A stretch of 64,000 nucleotides of DNA from Areca catechu (GCA_021397845.1 CM038052.1:174332183-174396182), one strand, 5' to 3'. Shown: positions 1 through 13,138, counted from the first letter of the stretch. Program-made: numbers and translations. Notes: generated by a model not told the origin, from the letters alone.

Positions 1-48
1 CACTGGTTGAGTGTGGGTTTGGGTTTGTATGCCAAATGGATTCAATAG

Positions 49-3000
49 GTTGCAGTAACAACAATTATGCATCCAGAGAAAAGTGTAAGAAGTGTGGCCA
101 GTCAAAGGAGGAAGGGGCGTTACCAGCAATTGCAATGCCTGGAGTATCTCTGCCAACTTATGCACAATATTTTGCCATGGTTCATGGACTACCTGGATCA
201 AAGATGAATTTTGGGATAACAGGCAATCCTGCTATTCATCCACTTCCACCAGGTTCTGATTGGTCATACGGGGGACCTGATAGATATAGGCTTCAGTCTG
301 CTTCCAGCTGGTCCTTGAGTGGTGGCAGTGGAAGTGAATACTCACATGCAAGTAACAGAAATCAGCTTCCTGTGGTCCCACAAGGATGGCGCAATGGAGA
401 TTGGATATGCAGCTGTGGCTTTCATAACTACTCATCCCGTACACAGGTAACTTTTTTTCCACTCAGTGGACATATTTAGATCAACAGCTTGCCCCTATTT
501 TAAGTGGCCTCAGATACATATTCTATTTATTTTTTAAAAATTAATAATGTTTCAAGTGTTATACAATTATTTTTTTCATCATTTTGGAGGAGATCTAAAT
601 GTTCTATGATTTAATAATCATGTATTTTTTCATAGAAAGATTTAGTGAATTCAACCGCATGGTTCTGATAAATTTCGAATCATTTTTGTCCTAATAAAGC
701 GTGAACATATATATCTATTGACAAGTGTCCATCAATCATCTATTCACATTGCTTCTTTTGAGAAACAAATTCATTCCTTAGTAGATAATGCAACCAATTA
801 GGATTCAGGTTCCAGGCTCCAAATCCCGTGGGTCTTACTGAGTCATTTAAGATTTTGCTGCACATGCACATGTACATCTTGGTGTATTTTGACATGTGTA
901 TATTGTTACATGCTGTGCAATCTATTAGCACTTTATATTTGCTATTTCTGAAAGGTGCTAGCCACAGAGTAACATACATGGGATGTGTTAGTCAAACAAT
1001 TGTAGATGGAGTTCCTAGCAAGGTTTTAAATCCCGTGGGACAGGGCTATCCCGGTTTTTTCCTGGAATGGGACGTGTCGGTGTCCCGCCCTGTCCCGACA
1101 CTCGGGACAGGGGATGTCCCAAGGTGTCCCGATTGGGACATTGGGATGCTAGCGGGATGTCCTGTCCCGACACATGGGATAATACCCCGTCCCGGTGTGC
1201 TGTGGGATGCCCCGCTAGGACCTGAATCATTGGTTCCTAGTGAAAGTGAAACTGGCATATATTTCTGGGTGGTCTTGTACTTGAAATAGATTGCACTTCA
1301 TGAAAATGTTAATCTGTGGATGTTCTCCTACTTTTTCACTTGATAATTAAATATATAGTTGTTATTCCTCTCCTTCTATGTTAAAATGATATGAAAACTC
1401 TCATTGTTTTTGTTGTAAAACATACATCCACAATCACAATCATGCAACTTGATAAATACTTGCACATGCATGTAAATGTTGTACTCTTCTCTCTTTGGTT
1501 ACTGTAGTGCATTGTTCCCTCTTCTTTTCTAAATGAACTACCCCAAGTCAATAACTTTAGAGTCAACTTTGGTGGTGATTTACATCTCAGTAAATGATGG
1601 GTTAGAGCAGGAATTCTCATCAGAGATGTCAACTGTTTTGTCCTGGGTCTACCACAGATGGTAGAAACTTTCGATATGGCTGAATTTGAAAGAGCATGGA
1701 TAGGATTACCTCAGTAGTGAATTTGCTGATTGCTGAGTGATGCTAAAAGGGGGTTCATTAGTGGTGATTAACTTGATCTTTAAGGAAGGATTGTTGATCA
1801 TCTGCTGCCTTCTGGTTGAGGACATTGATTCTTAGTGGAGGAAGATGTTATACATAGGGTTATTCATGCGCATTGGAGATGGAAATGGACTTGCTGATTG
1901 GTTTGCTAAGAGTGCCTGGGCTTTTGGAGAATCCTTTTTTGTTGAAGGTTTTTTTTTTCCCTTTGATCTTCATGTGCCGGTGAGAATAATAATGCAAACT
2001 GTCTTATGTACAGTGATGTAATTATGTAATTGTCTCTCTCTTGACACCCCTTCTTTTCCCCAAACATACAAAAGGAGGGAGAAAAGATATCAAGCTCGCC
2101 AGGTACCATATCTGATCATCAACAATTTCTCATGTTTAAAAACATGGATCTTTATTCTGTATGACCAAATGTGAAAATAAAATCATTAGCTTAACACATC
2201 CATAACACGCGGGCCTGCACACGTATGTGTATATGCATGTATGTGATTATGGGTAATTGTATAGCCTCAAATACACCTTTTTGTTAGATGTTATGAACAC
2301 AAAGAGTTTTTCTTATTACATCATAAACACAATATGAAAGTAATTTTTACTTGCCTTCAGCATTCTTGACATTTGGAAAAGCTATACAATTTCTTTAATG
2401 CTTTGAGCTTTTAGTTTTATGCAAATTACATACTGGAACTTAATTTCTTCTTTCTCCTGCAGTGTAAGAAATGCAATGCACCTGTATTGTCTGGTGTTAC
2501 TTCTTCAGCGCTGAGTTCAGCAGTTTCAGATACATTTCCAGGTATATTCTTCTTCATCTATTTTGAAATCAAATATTGTGCATCTCGATGTGGGTGTCAG
2601 GCTAGTTCTCATTGATGATTCTTTTATCACTTTCATCACATTATTATGTATGCCTTCTCTTCAAAGGCACACACTTTCTGATTGGTTGGATAAACATGAT
2701 GCATTCTGTTAAGAATGTTCTTTTTCACATTTCTTTTTTGTGATCCTTATCATTTTTCTCTTTATGCCACATTCATAAAACTAGTATCTGCTCTAACTTA
2801 GACCGGTAAAGATGGCGTTTTCATACTCACAAAAAAGGTAAAGAACTTTCCGAAAAGCAAGTGCAAACCTGATGATTTCTACTTTGCTGCATACTTTGAT
2901 CATGTGGAGGACGCTAGTAGTTTCTAGATCCCTGTCAATGTATTTTCTAATTAATGTGAGCATTTTGCTTCCAGAGCATTTATGCTGCTGTTGCTATCAT

Positions 3001-6000
3001 CTTTCTAGTTGTTTCCTTTACAGTTATCCTTTATCCTTTTAATATGCTGATTAGTCTAGTAATACCAGATGCGAGACAGATACCTGAACCTGTTATGATG
3101 CATTGTACTAGATAGACGTGGACAGATATATAATCTTATGGAGGAAAGGGTATCAACTGATTTTCTTCATCAAAGCAGATTGCAATACTTAACTAATAAG
3201 ACATCATTGCTTGATATGGATTCTCATTCCCCATGCGAATGGTTCCAAATTACCTCTCAAAGTTACAGATTTATGTAAATGGTTTCCTATTTTTGAGAAA
3301 TGTGGAAAATCAATAAGCCCTTACACGGACTACCTTATTTATATTAATTAGGAAAAAAACAATTTATACAAATGCCTCTATTAGGTGCTTTATCTAAATA
3401 TAATAAGTAAAGGCAAAATAGTTAATCATACACTAACTAATAACTTCTAATACTTTCCCTCAAACTAGAGCATTTACATCAAACATGCCCAGCTTGTTAC
3501 ATAAAGACTCAAACACATCCACGGACATAACTTTAGTGAAAACATCAGCGCTATGCTTGGCAGGAGTAAATGGAGTACAATAATGCCTTTCATCACAGCA
3601 TCTCTCACAAAATGACAGTCCACCTCGACATGTTTGGTCCTTTCATGAAATACTGGATTATGAGCCATGTAAATAGCTGCTTGTTTATCACAATACATAG
3701 GTATAGAACTTGTTACAAAAATTTCAATTTCATCCATTAAGGACTTTAACCACATCAATTCATACATGGTATGAGCCATAGTCCTGTACTCTACTTCGGC
3801 GCTTGATCTAGGTATAACATTCTGTTTCTTGCTTGTCCAAGTAAGTTTCCTCCTATATAAGTACAATAATTGGAAGTAGTCTTCCGATTACTCCTATCAC
3901 CAGCATATCTCAAGTATGAGTAAGCTTCAATACGTAAGTGACTATGACTTTTATACAACAATCGCTTGTCTGGTGTTCCTTTCATATAATCGAGTATCCT
4001 TAATGCAACTTTCCAATGTACCTATCTAGGTTTTTGCATAAATTGACTAATGAGGTTTACTGTAAATATGATATCAAGCTTCGTAACTGTGAGACAAATT
4101 AGTTTTCCAAGAAGTCTCGTATATCTACTAACATCAGGAAATTCCAATGACTCCTCATTCCATAAATTCAAATTATGCTCCATAGGTGTATTTTCAGGTT
4201 TACATCCAAGAAGTTTAGTTTCTTCTAGAAGATTAAGTGCATACTTCCTCTGCGATAGGATAATATCTTGTTTTTCATGGCTAACTCAATTTCTAGAAAA
4301 TACCTAGGTCTTCCCATATTTTTTGTAATAAAATGATGTTTAAGAAAGGCCTTAGTTTCTTCTACTCCTACTTTGTCACTACTTGTTAACAGAATATCAT
4401 CGATATATACTGCCAGAATAACTGTCCCAGTAACTTTGTTACGCATAAAAACAGATTGGTTAGAATTATATCTGGTGAAGTTGCATAAAACATCACCTTG
4501 CTCAGCTTGTCAAACCATGCACGTGGGCTCTGTTTCAGACCATAGATCACTTTTTTGAGTTTGCACACCATCTCTCTCTAAGCAACATATCCATGAGGTT
4601 ATTCCATATATATCTTCTTATCAAGATCACCATACAAAAATGTATTCTTTATATCCATCTGACATAGACCATCTCTAGTTAATAGCAACAGACAGGATGA
4701 CCCAGACGGAATTCAAGAGTGCGATTGGAGAGGTCTCAAAATAATCAATACCATAAGTCTATGTATATCCTTTTATCACCAGGCGGGCTTTGTATCATTC
4801 AACAGAATTATACTTAACAGTATGCATCTATTGGCAACCAACAATATCAACAAGTATGGAGGGAGTCATCAAATCTCAATTACGACGAGACAAGAAAGCT
4901 ATCATCTTCTCATCCATGGCAGCCTTCGAGTGTGGTGAATTGAGTACTTCACGATAGTTCTTGGAAAGAGAAACATAAGCTAAAGAAAGAGTAAATTGGC
5001 AAAACAAATGGTGAAGACGATCATAAGATACAAAATTAGCAATAAGATGAGCTATAGAGTATGTCTTTTCTAAGAGCAATTGGGAGATCAAGATCATCAG
5101 GTGGAGAAGAAAGAGGCTGATGACGAGGTGCTGCAGCTTGGAGAGTCGGATCAGGTAAGATTGAAGGTGGAATTGGTGTAACTTTCCGATGTGAGTATAC
5201 CTGCAATGGTTTGGCAGGAGAGGAAGAAATAGAAGGTAGTGAAACAGAGGGAATAACTAGATCAGATTCAAAAGAAGACGAGAAATAGGGTATGGACTTG
5301 AAAAAGGTGACATTAGCAGTGATGTAGAACTTCCGAGAGGACGGATCAAAGCATTGATATTCCTTTTGAGTGTTTGAGTAATCAACAAAGGCACATTTAA
5401 CAGACCTAGAAGATAATTTATCATTAGTGAAAGTAAGATCATGGACAAAACAGATACATTCAAAGATCTTAGGAGAAAGTGAAAATACATGTTTATGTGG
5501 ATATAGACGATAAATAGGAATGTCGCTATGAAGGATAGAAGATGGCAAATAGTTGATAAGATGACATGTAGTAAGAATAGCATCGGCCCACAGATATTTT
5601 GGTATTTGTGATATTTTGGTATTTGCATTTGAACCATAAGTGTAGGGGCTATATCAAGCAAAGGACGATGTTTTCTTTCAGTGATACCATTTTGCTGGGA
5701 TGTGTAAGGACAAGTAGTTTGATGAACGATGCCATGATTATCACAAAAAAAATAGATGTCTTTTTGAATAACTTTTAGGGCATTATCAATGCACAAGATA
5801 CGAATACTAATGGAAAACTTATTTTTTATTTTATTAAAGAATATGTGAATAACATTAGAAACTTGATCTCAGTCTTTCAACATATAGATCCAGGTGACAT
5901 GAATACAATCATCAATAAAACTAATAAAATAACGAAAGCCTTGAATTGACTGAATACGAAAAGGATCACAAATGTCAGAATGTACTAATTCAAAAAAGAA

Positions 6001-9000
6001 AGAACTACATATAGTTTGGCGAGCCAGAAATGAGGCTCGATGATGTTTGCCTAGTTGACATGATTCATACTCAAATGACGACACCGAGGACCGGAACGAG
6101 ATGACTTTTTATAGATTTCGAAGAGAGGGATGACCTAATCGATAGTGCTAGAGAAGAGGGGACTCAAAGGTGGACACTACCAAGCTATAAGGTGTAGTCT
6201 CATCACCTAGAAAGAATAATCCGCCATGCTCATGGTCCAAACCAATCCTCTTTTCAGTCTGCAGGTCCTGAAAAATATAGTAAGTAGGAAAGAAAGTTAT
6301 GGAACAATCATGGAATTTAGTAAGCTAGCTAATAGATAGAAGACTAAAAGAAAAATTAGGAATATAAAATATATTAGGAAGAGAAAGGTTGGATGAAACT
6401 GAAATAGTTCTGGTTTTCTTGACAAGATGGGAGCTATCAATAATAGTAATAGACAAAGTAGAGACAATAAATGAAAAGAAAAAGAACTGGGATTTTATAT
6501 CTGTCATGTGATTGGAGGCTCTTGAATCTAGAATTCATTGATTACCAGAGGAAGCAACAAAAGCATCAATACTTGAAGCAACCACATGACTAGCAGTAAA
6601 AGTAGACGTCGCATCCTGAGACTAGAGGAAGCGCTTATACTTAGCCTGAAAAATCTAGACAAATCCAAAAGAGGTAGCACTCTTCTATGTAGAAGAGTCA
6701 GTCCCAGCGATAGTCGAGGCCAATTGAGCCCAATCTGGCTTACCTTGTTGTTTTTAACAATGATCCACAGTATGATTGTTGTGGTCATAATAAAGCATGT
6801 GCATAGACCTTTATCAGAGGAAGACCGACCATCATCACGGTCATGCTCGGAATCATGTCCATGGCCATGGCCACGACCATGAGTGCCTGTAGTGAAGGCT
6901 GAAGCCTCAAGGGTAGGAGTGGAAGTACCTATAAAAACTCGGAGTACTCGGTTAAAAATTGATAAAGATGAAACTAAGTCTAGATATAAACTTTGTGACA
7001 ACTAAGCCTTCACGATACTCCTTTAATTGCTGTACATCCACAATAAGAGGCTGATGAATATCGAGTTCATCAATAACAAAACGGAGCTCCGTATAGTAAT
7101 CAGCAATTGTTTTATCACCTTGATTTAACGAAAATAGTTTCTCATAAAATTCAAAAACCTAAGAGATATTCTTCTTGTTACTCTACAAATTACGTAGAGA
7201 ATCCTAGATTTTTTTGGCGGATTTAAGAAACATGACATTGGGAGAAATAGAGACCTCCATACTATTGATCAGTCATACACGTACACAATAATCATCAGTG
7301 AGCTATCCTTTATAAGGGGGATCAGTAATGGCTGGTGGTCCTGACATGATGTGCTCAAGTTTTTGTTGAGCACCCAAGAAAATCTTAAAAGATTAAGCTC
7401 AGATGAGATAATATCATTTAACCTGACGGTGGTACCGATCAAGTTCTTGAGAACTTGGTCAGATGTGGATGTAGAAAATTGTTGGCTATCTATGATAAAC
7501 TAATAGAGGAGACAGCACACAAGGCAGCAAACCAAATTTAAAGGCTGAAATTGAAATCAGGCCTGATATTGCACTAGAACAATAGAAATCATAGACATGT
7601 GTACAAGCAGTGTATCTGCTTTCCAATCCTTGACGAGAAAAGAGAAAAATGATCCGCAATGGATCCAAGAAATGATCTTTCCAAAAGTGAAAAGAGAAAG
7701 AACATGAGATGGGTTCGCGGCGAATCCCTTCATGTCTCGACAGAATAGAACAGCAGTCCAAAAAACAGCAAGGCAGGATCTGCAGCGAAATCACAGAGAT
7801 AGATGGTCACCATTGACACTACAAGAGGGGAGGGGCTTCTGCAATCAAAAAACCCCATCGATATTAGATCTCGTGCTCAACACACTGCCAACACCATAGC
7901 GGACTCACTAGAGGCCATGGGGAATCCAAGAACCTCCTGAACCATATGGATGGATTCTCCGAAAAAATGGCTTCTTCTCTGATGGCAATGGATGGATTCG
8001 AGGGGGATCGCAGGGTGGTGTATTATCGTTGGTTGGCGCTAGAGGAGGAGGTCTTTGGAAAGGGCCAGCGGAAGTGGATTTGGATGTGCTGGTGAAGGCA
8101 TTCATAGAGCACTACTACTGGACGTTCGACATGAACCATGTAGGATTGGGGAACCTCTACTAGAAAGGCTTGATGCTGACCTTCAAGGGAGATCGATGGG
8201 TGTTAGGGTTAGGATTTTCCCTTTCCTTTCGAGAGAAATCTCGTGCTCACAGAAAAGGGAGAGAAGGGAACAATAGAAGCCAGTCTCGTTCACTCGGACG
8301 ATGAAGGGGCAAGATAGGCTTCTTGTGGCAAGGTTAGGGATAGGGAGATGCAGCAAGCAAGAGAGAGAGAGGGCTAGGGTTGCTCTGATATCATGGTGAG
8401 AAGTGTGGAAAATCAATAAGGCCCTACACAGATTACCTTATTTATATTAATTAGGAGAAAAACAATTTACACAAATGTCCCTATTAGGCACTTCATCTAA
8501 ATATAATAAGGGCAAAATAGTTAACCATACACTAACTAATGACTTCTAACATCTATGAGTGAATTCTGTCTATGTGATGAATGTCATCCTTAAAATTGTT
8601 ATAGCTGTAAGGGCTCTATTCTTTTAATGCATGTCTATTGTCACTGCGCTAGTATAATGATATAATAAAAACTGTTTATCCAGCTTTGAGAACAAAACGA
8701 TTGGCATCAGAAGAGCTTGTTACTGACTGGAATAATAAAAGGCTGAATGCAGGAGATATAAATAGTCAATTTCTGGTAAGCCTATCATTTGACAAGATAG
8801 TTATTGCTGTTGTACCTTGGATGAAATTTATAGTTTCATTTCTTTCTTTTTTTTGGAAATACAAGACAAGTGGACAGCAGCAGTCATATCAGGGTTTCGA
8901 GCAACCACTAGAATCCAGTTTTGATCAAACACTTGGAATGTACGCTAAATATTCTGGTGGGAAATTGTTGCCAACATCAACAATGCAAGTAAATATGCAG

Positions 9001-11550
9001 TCCGCACAACAGAGAGCAGTGCCTACACTTCTAGGAAAAGGGTGACAGTGACTTCCTTTCCACAGTCACATATGCGATATTCTGTTTTCTGTTAAGTTGC
9101 TATGATATTCTCCTTGATTATCAGACATGTATTACATTGCCAAGTAAACACTTGATGGGACCATTGATGATTTAGTCCTACTATCCATTTTTTGATCCTT
9201 TTGATGATCGTTATATTTGTCACTTGCACAGTTTAGAGGGTTGTCGAGGGTTGTCTGTTATCCACTGGTTTGTAAAGAAGTATTGACTGATACGGTGCTA
9301 TAACATTTTTTGTCGGTCAATGATAACTTTGCTTTTTGGTCAATGAGGGTTTTTTCAAACAAGTTAAACTTTTGATTTGTCTTTCGCAGTTTTTTCATAA
9401 AATTCTTCTAAAAATTATTTCTTAATTTGACACTGTAATTTGGAAAATGCCAGTGCATTTACAGCTTCTTATGAGATAATGTTTCTTTCACTTCTACGTT
9501 TTCAGTCATCTTATTCATTCATTTGCAAATGATCATTATACTTTGACAGCAAAATATTATGAAATTACATTGACTTGAAGAATATGGATGTTGCAGCCAC
9601 TAGAATCTTAGTGGTGTCATAGATTCTGAAGTTGGTCATTTTTGTAGGAAATACACTAGCCATTTTGGAAAACTTCTTGGAATATGTATACATCATATTG
9701 TTCTTCATGTTTGTCCCAGTTAAAGTTTTTAATCCTCAGTCTATAAAATCCGGATTTGTTATTTCATTTTAAGTGCATTTTACAGGCTCTTGTAGTGCTG
9801 TCTCAGGTGATGCATGAATGAGATGCTAAATTTCACTAGAAACAACTTTTATATTTACTACTTTACATGTTTTGATTTTGTGCTGTCAGTCTATGGAATT
9901 GGTTGGGTTAAGACTAAGCATACCAATTAATTCTTGCTCCATTTTTTAACTTTCTTGTATCATTTATTAACTTGGTTCTTCTTATCAGCGCAAAACAATG
10001 GCGTGATGGGGATTGGATGTGCTGTAACTGCAATAATCATAATTTTGCATCTCGTTCTTATTGCAATAGGTATTATTATGTTTTGTGAATGCTTTATAAG
10101 ATTATTGATAAGCATGGTTTAAATCTGCAAACATTTTTGTTCATTTATGAACAGCATGGTAATTTTCTAGTTTATTTTAGCAAAAAGTTTTGCAGTGAAA
10201 CAATAAGAGATACCATGATCGGTACTGATGGATTACCTGGTGTAATGAACTGATCTGTCTTGCAGTTAATATTAGTCATAAAGCTGTGGGTCTTTGTTGG
10301 TCTTTAATCTGAAATATCTACATTACGGATAACTGTAAGGAGAACTCTTATCTGTTCGTGTAGAGGGACTACTTTGATATGTTAGGATCTGTCAGCTAAT
10401 CTTTTTTTTAAGCTTACACATTCTCACAGCAAAGCCTATGTTTTCATATCCTCTTTAAAATTGAACAGCTAAAGTAAATTCCCCTGAACTGTGGAAAAAA
10501 CCAGTTTGACATGATGGTAATGAACTAATGAACTAAAATACATATTCCAGTAAAATAATTTATGTAATAGATGAATTACAAGTTGACAGTTAAACTAATT
10601 TCAGCAGTCATGTCCATTCTTGATGGAGAACAGAACATCACTGAGAGTATTCAGATTGGATTCTCAGAGTTAAAGCAAATGAATTTTCTGGGGAATAAAA
10701 ATTTGTGGTCAATGATCAATAACTAATCTTTGCAATGCATTAAGATGTTTTAGATTTCATATTTTTACGATGCACCACCCTGTAGACTCACTGTCTTCAG
10801 CAATCTTCACATTTCCATGGATGCTAATTATGCAATTTGTCCATATGCAAGGCTTGTTCAGATCATTTGTTGATACTCTTTTCATCATTTTGAATTTAAC
10901 CCATTAGTTGTCATCCAACAATTTCACACATATCATCCTTACCAAAATTCTCATTACAATTGACATAGCTGAAGTAATGTCCAGGCCTATCAATCATTTG
11001 CATTGCATGTACCTGGCAATAGCATGTATGATGTGAGATATCTAACTTAACATTAAATATGCAACAGAAAATACCATAATGTATCCACTAAAAAGCAGTA
11101 CATTTGTGATGTAATCATTGGTCCTTGGAGTTTCTAGTAATCTAGTTAGAGTTTTCTTTATTGTAAATTTAGACAGTTCTTTGGGCATGAATTATGAAAT
11201 CAATAATTTATTAGTATTCCTGCTTCTGTTTATTTGTTTATGTAGCATCCACAATGATGCAGTGCATTGTGTGTTTAATTCATGGTGCATAGAATTTTAA
11301 GGCATCTTTTCATTCTCTAGTTGCCTTGTTTCACTATCTGAAACTTGGTTCTTATCAATTTGATGCTGACTGATAATTGATCCTGATTGCTTTCAGTTGC
11401 CCTTTGATTTTACTGTGCTGATCCAATTTGCTTTTCGGGATCAGTTGTTCAAATATCACACAATTGGTGGATCGGTGATTCTAAATATTTTCTTCTTGCA
11501 GATGTAAAGTTCAGAAAGAGGTTGCTTTGCACTCTGGAAGTATTGGGTAG
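49..11550 (+). CDS. RanBP2-type (NZF) zinc-finger protein, 5'-partial, six visible exons
   Basis: A probable RNA- or protein-binding protein built from RanBP2-type zinc fingers. Exons, with codon phase checked across each junction: about 49 or 56 to 446, 2463-2541, 8684-8775, 8866-9041, 9989-10069 and 11502-11550 (stop TAG); all introns are GT-AG. Finger 1 is cut by the window edge but shows C-x3-N-x6-C-x2-C (CSNNNYASREKCKKC). Finger 2 (GDWICSCGFHNYSSRTQ, then CKKC) is split between exons 1 and 2 and has an unusual C-x-C first pair. Finger 3 (GDWMCCNCNNHNFASRS, then YCNRC) is split between exons 5 and 6 and is canonical. Between fingers 2 and 3 lies a Gln/Ser-rich linker containing TKRLASEELVTDWNNKRLN. 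The reading frame open upstream of position 49 lacks the expected Trp and Cys pair, so an acceptor (AG at 47-48 or 54-55) probably opens exon 1. Function is inferred from the domain only. Confidence 0.9.
447..2462 (+). other. Intron of the zinc-finger gene, containing a GC-rich dispersed repeat
   Basis: The intron runs from donor GTAACT at 447 to acceptor CTGCAG at 2462 and separates the two halves of finger 2. It holds the GC-rich repeat at 1025-1241, listed separately; I see no gene in the remainder. Short open frames here are not coding. Confidence 0.8.
1025..1241. repeat. GC-rich dispersed repeat, copy 1 (rich in GGGAC/GTCCC)
   Basis: This block is much richer in G+C than the surrounding intron. 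It consists of alternating GGGACA and TGTCCCG words that can pair with each other, and ends in GCTAGGACCTGAAT. A decayed copy lies at 32139-32315 in the same orientation. I do not recognise the family, and no terminal repeats or target duplication are obvious. Confidence 0.75.
3294..3452 (-). repeat. 3' LTR of the intronic Copia element
   Basis: About 155 bp and near-identical in layout to 8397-8551; shared words include GTGGAAAATCAATAAG and CATACACTAACTAAT. It is very short for a Copia LTR. The distal end carries a C-to-T change in the terminal CA. Confidence 0.88.
3474..3985 (-). pseudogene. RNase H part of the intronic Copia polyprotein, frameshifted
   Basis: Minus-strand fragments contain SSAEVEYRTMA, MYELMWLKSLMDE, YCDKQAAIYMAHNPVFHERTKH and VEVDCHFVRD. 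This is the characteristic Copia RNase H series (SSAEAEYRA, CDNxAA, HERTKHIExDCHFxR). A frameshift near 3850 moves the upstream part (LRYAGDRSNRKTTSNY) into another frame. It sits next to the 3' LTR, as expected for Copia. Non-functional. Confidence 0.9.
4225..4571 (-). pseudogene. Reverse transcriptase part of the intronic Copia polyprotein, frameshifted
   Basis: Two overlapping minus-strand frames carry VCKLKKVIYGLKQSPRAWFD and AVYIDDILLTSS. These match the Copia RT signature L(K/R)KALYGLKQAPRAWY and the YVDD catalytic box; here the box reads YIDD. The frame shift between them and the frame ends at either side break the protein. The region 4570-4880 continues the RT with more breaks. Confidence 0.9.
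5036..6084 (-). pseudogene. Integrase part of the intronic Copia polyprotein, broken
   Basis: Minus-strand pieces are: CQLGKHHRASF followed by ELVHSDICDPF and YFISFIDDC (GAG-pre-integrase and start of the catalytic core, 5869-6084); then TTCPYTSQQNGITERKHR (5257-5796), the usual PQQNGVxERKNR region; and finally the core-to-RT linker with CAFVDYSNTQKEYQCFDPSS (5036-5548). Stops and frameshifts separate them. The order and antisense orientation agree with the other fragments. Confidence 0.88.
6325..8105 (-). pseudogene. Gag and protease parts of the intronic Copia polyprotein, broken
   Basis: The protease fragment (about 6325-6545) reads ILDSRASNHM, so the catalytic D-S-G box is altered to D-S-R, and it ends with the usual LPNIFYIPNFSFSLLS. 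Near 6730-6800, in another frame, lies a degraded zinc knuckle (YYDHNNHTVDHC) whose leading cysteines are lost. The gag start (7908-8105) is a short Pro-rich open frame beginning about 290 bp inside the 5' LTR. Gag in between is interrupted repeatedly. Confidence 0.75.
8397..8551 (-). repeat. 5' LTR of the intronic Copia element
   Basis: Partner of 3294-3452. Read on the minus strand it begins TGTTAGAAGTCATTAG and ends TTCTCA, followed at once by the primer-binding site (8385-8396). It lies only about 130 bp upstream of the host exon at 8684. Confidence 0.88.
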
Positions 11551-11720
11551 CATAGCTCCTTTGTTCCTAGACACAGCTGATTTGGTCTTGGAACCTAATT
11601 GAAGGCTGGTCCCAGAATCTAACAACCTACTCGATGGGAAGAAAACCATCAACTAAATGGGTTTTTTTCTAGTGCTGAATAAAGATTCACCAGTGTGCTC
11701 AGTTTTGTTTATATTCTTAC
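11551..11720 (+). promoter_or_regulatory. 3' UTR with polyadenylation signal of the zinc-finger gene
   Basis: An AATAAA hexamer lies at 11678-11683, about 130 bp after the stop codon. More distal alternatives are possible in the following AT-rich sequence. Confidence 0.5.
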
Positions 11721-13084
11721 AGTACAAATTCATTGGTAATGCGCCTTGGTTGATTGCAAACAAATATGTGCTCATAAGATACTAATATTTGAGTTCTTAA
11801 ACTGAAGATGTAACATGGATGTAATTATGAAGATAATGCTGCATGTCTGCTAGTCTTACAAAGTATATGCAGCTGGCCTTAATCAAATTGTTTAGATCAT
11901 GCTTTTCTGCCGTCCTTTTGATGTATAAATGCCTTGTATGCTGGAAAATGTGTTAACCTTGCAGCTATTTGTTTGTGGTGAAACCCATTCTGCAGCAGAT
12001 TCTAAGTTGGCGTCTCTTCTTATACTTTCTAAGAGGTAGATACCGAGTTGTCTTTGTTTCAAACAGGAGAGTGGTCTACAATGCTGCACAGATCTTCCAG
12101 AGCCCATCATATAAGGAAGACCATGGCACCTGGGCATGACATTCATGGCTCTTTCATGAATGCTTTCACCCCTTTCTTATATATCAACTCTTAGTTTCAT
12201 ATTTTAACTCTTCATGAAACTAACATTTTCTTGGAACCATACATGTTCATCATGCTATATTGTACTATTTATTTTTATAATTTTTAGTATTTACAGTGCT
12301 GTCATTCCATTTAGAGGAAGTTATACTCTATGAGAGCATACGAACATGCAATGACATGGAATATCATGGAAGCCTTTCTTCTTATAATATATCTATATAT
12401 AAATATATATTAATATAATGGACTAAATATGAACAATTTTTGGTAATTATGTGAATCTTTTTTACTTGATATATGACCTGCCTTCTCTCTCTGTGTGTGG
12501 CTCCAGCTTCCTTCCGGCCCTTCTGCGCTCTTTTTCATTTGATCTTGCCACTGAAAAATTTCCAAACAGACATTGAATCGGATAAAATTGGTGGGTTTTG
12601 TTCAGTAGATATTTATACGAGACATGGGTATTAGATAACCTATATATAAGTTGCCTATCAAAGTAACAAGCTGTGGATCGATAGACGATTCTACTTGCAG
12701 CAGAGAATGGGGAAATTGTACATTGAAATCCAAATTATGCAACCACTAGTATGATTTAATTATGTGGTTTTGTTTTGCCTTAAGTGAACTTGCTAAAAGA
12801 ATCATAAATCAAATATATTATGAAAGAAAAAAAATAATTTAGTAACATAAAAATCTTCTACGACTTCTTTCTAGCAACTGGTGGATAATTAGAAAAATTT
12901 CAAGTTGGCCACGAAGCTTTTTTAAAAACTTTTTCTTTTCATATTTTGGATTTGATATTATCAATAATTTTTCCATGAACAATCACCTGTCAGGTTATCG
13001 ATTTGATGCGAAGTCTAATGATTACCAATTCAATAATGGAGCATCTTCTCACGTCATCCTGCCCTACTTACAGCACCATTCCCT
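11721..13084. other. Intergenic AT-rich spacer, no gene seen
   Basis: Both strands are closed in all frames beyond short shadows. It contains an AT-only stretch around 12385-12420 (TATATC/TATAAATA) and no recognisable TE protein. Confidence 0.6.
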
Positions 13085-13100
13085 AACTGAAATGAGTGGT

Positions 13101-13138
<38 letters not shown>

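Larger units (their letters stand above)
3294..8551 (-). mobile_element. Copia-type LTR retrotransposon, complete but decayed, inside an intron of the zinc-finger gene
   Basis: Two short direct repeats of about 155 bp bound the element: 3294-3452 and 8397-8551, beginning TGAGAA and ending TTCTAA(C/T)A on the + strand. Next to the right LTR, the minus strand reads TGATATCAGAGC, a primer-binding site close to the initiator Met-tRNA type. Next to the left LTR is a purine-rich tract (minus strand GAGGGAAAG). Minus-strand fragments run in Copia order: gag, protease, integrase, reverse transcriptase, RNase H. Many stops and frameshifts mean it cannot be autonomous. It lies antisense between exons at 2541 and 8684. 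I found no clear 5-bp target duplication, perhaps because of decay. Confidence 0.93.
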
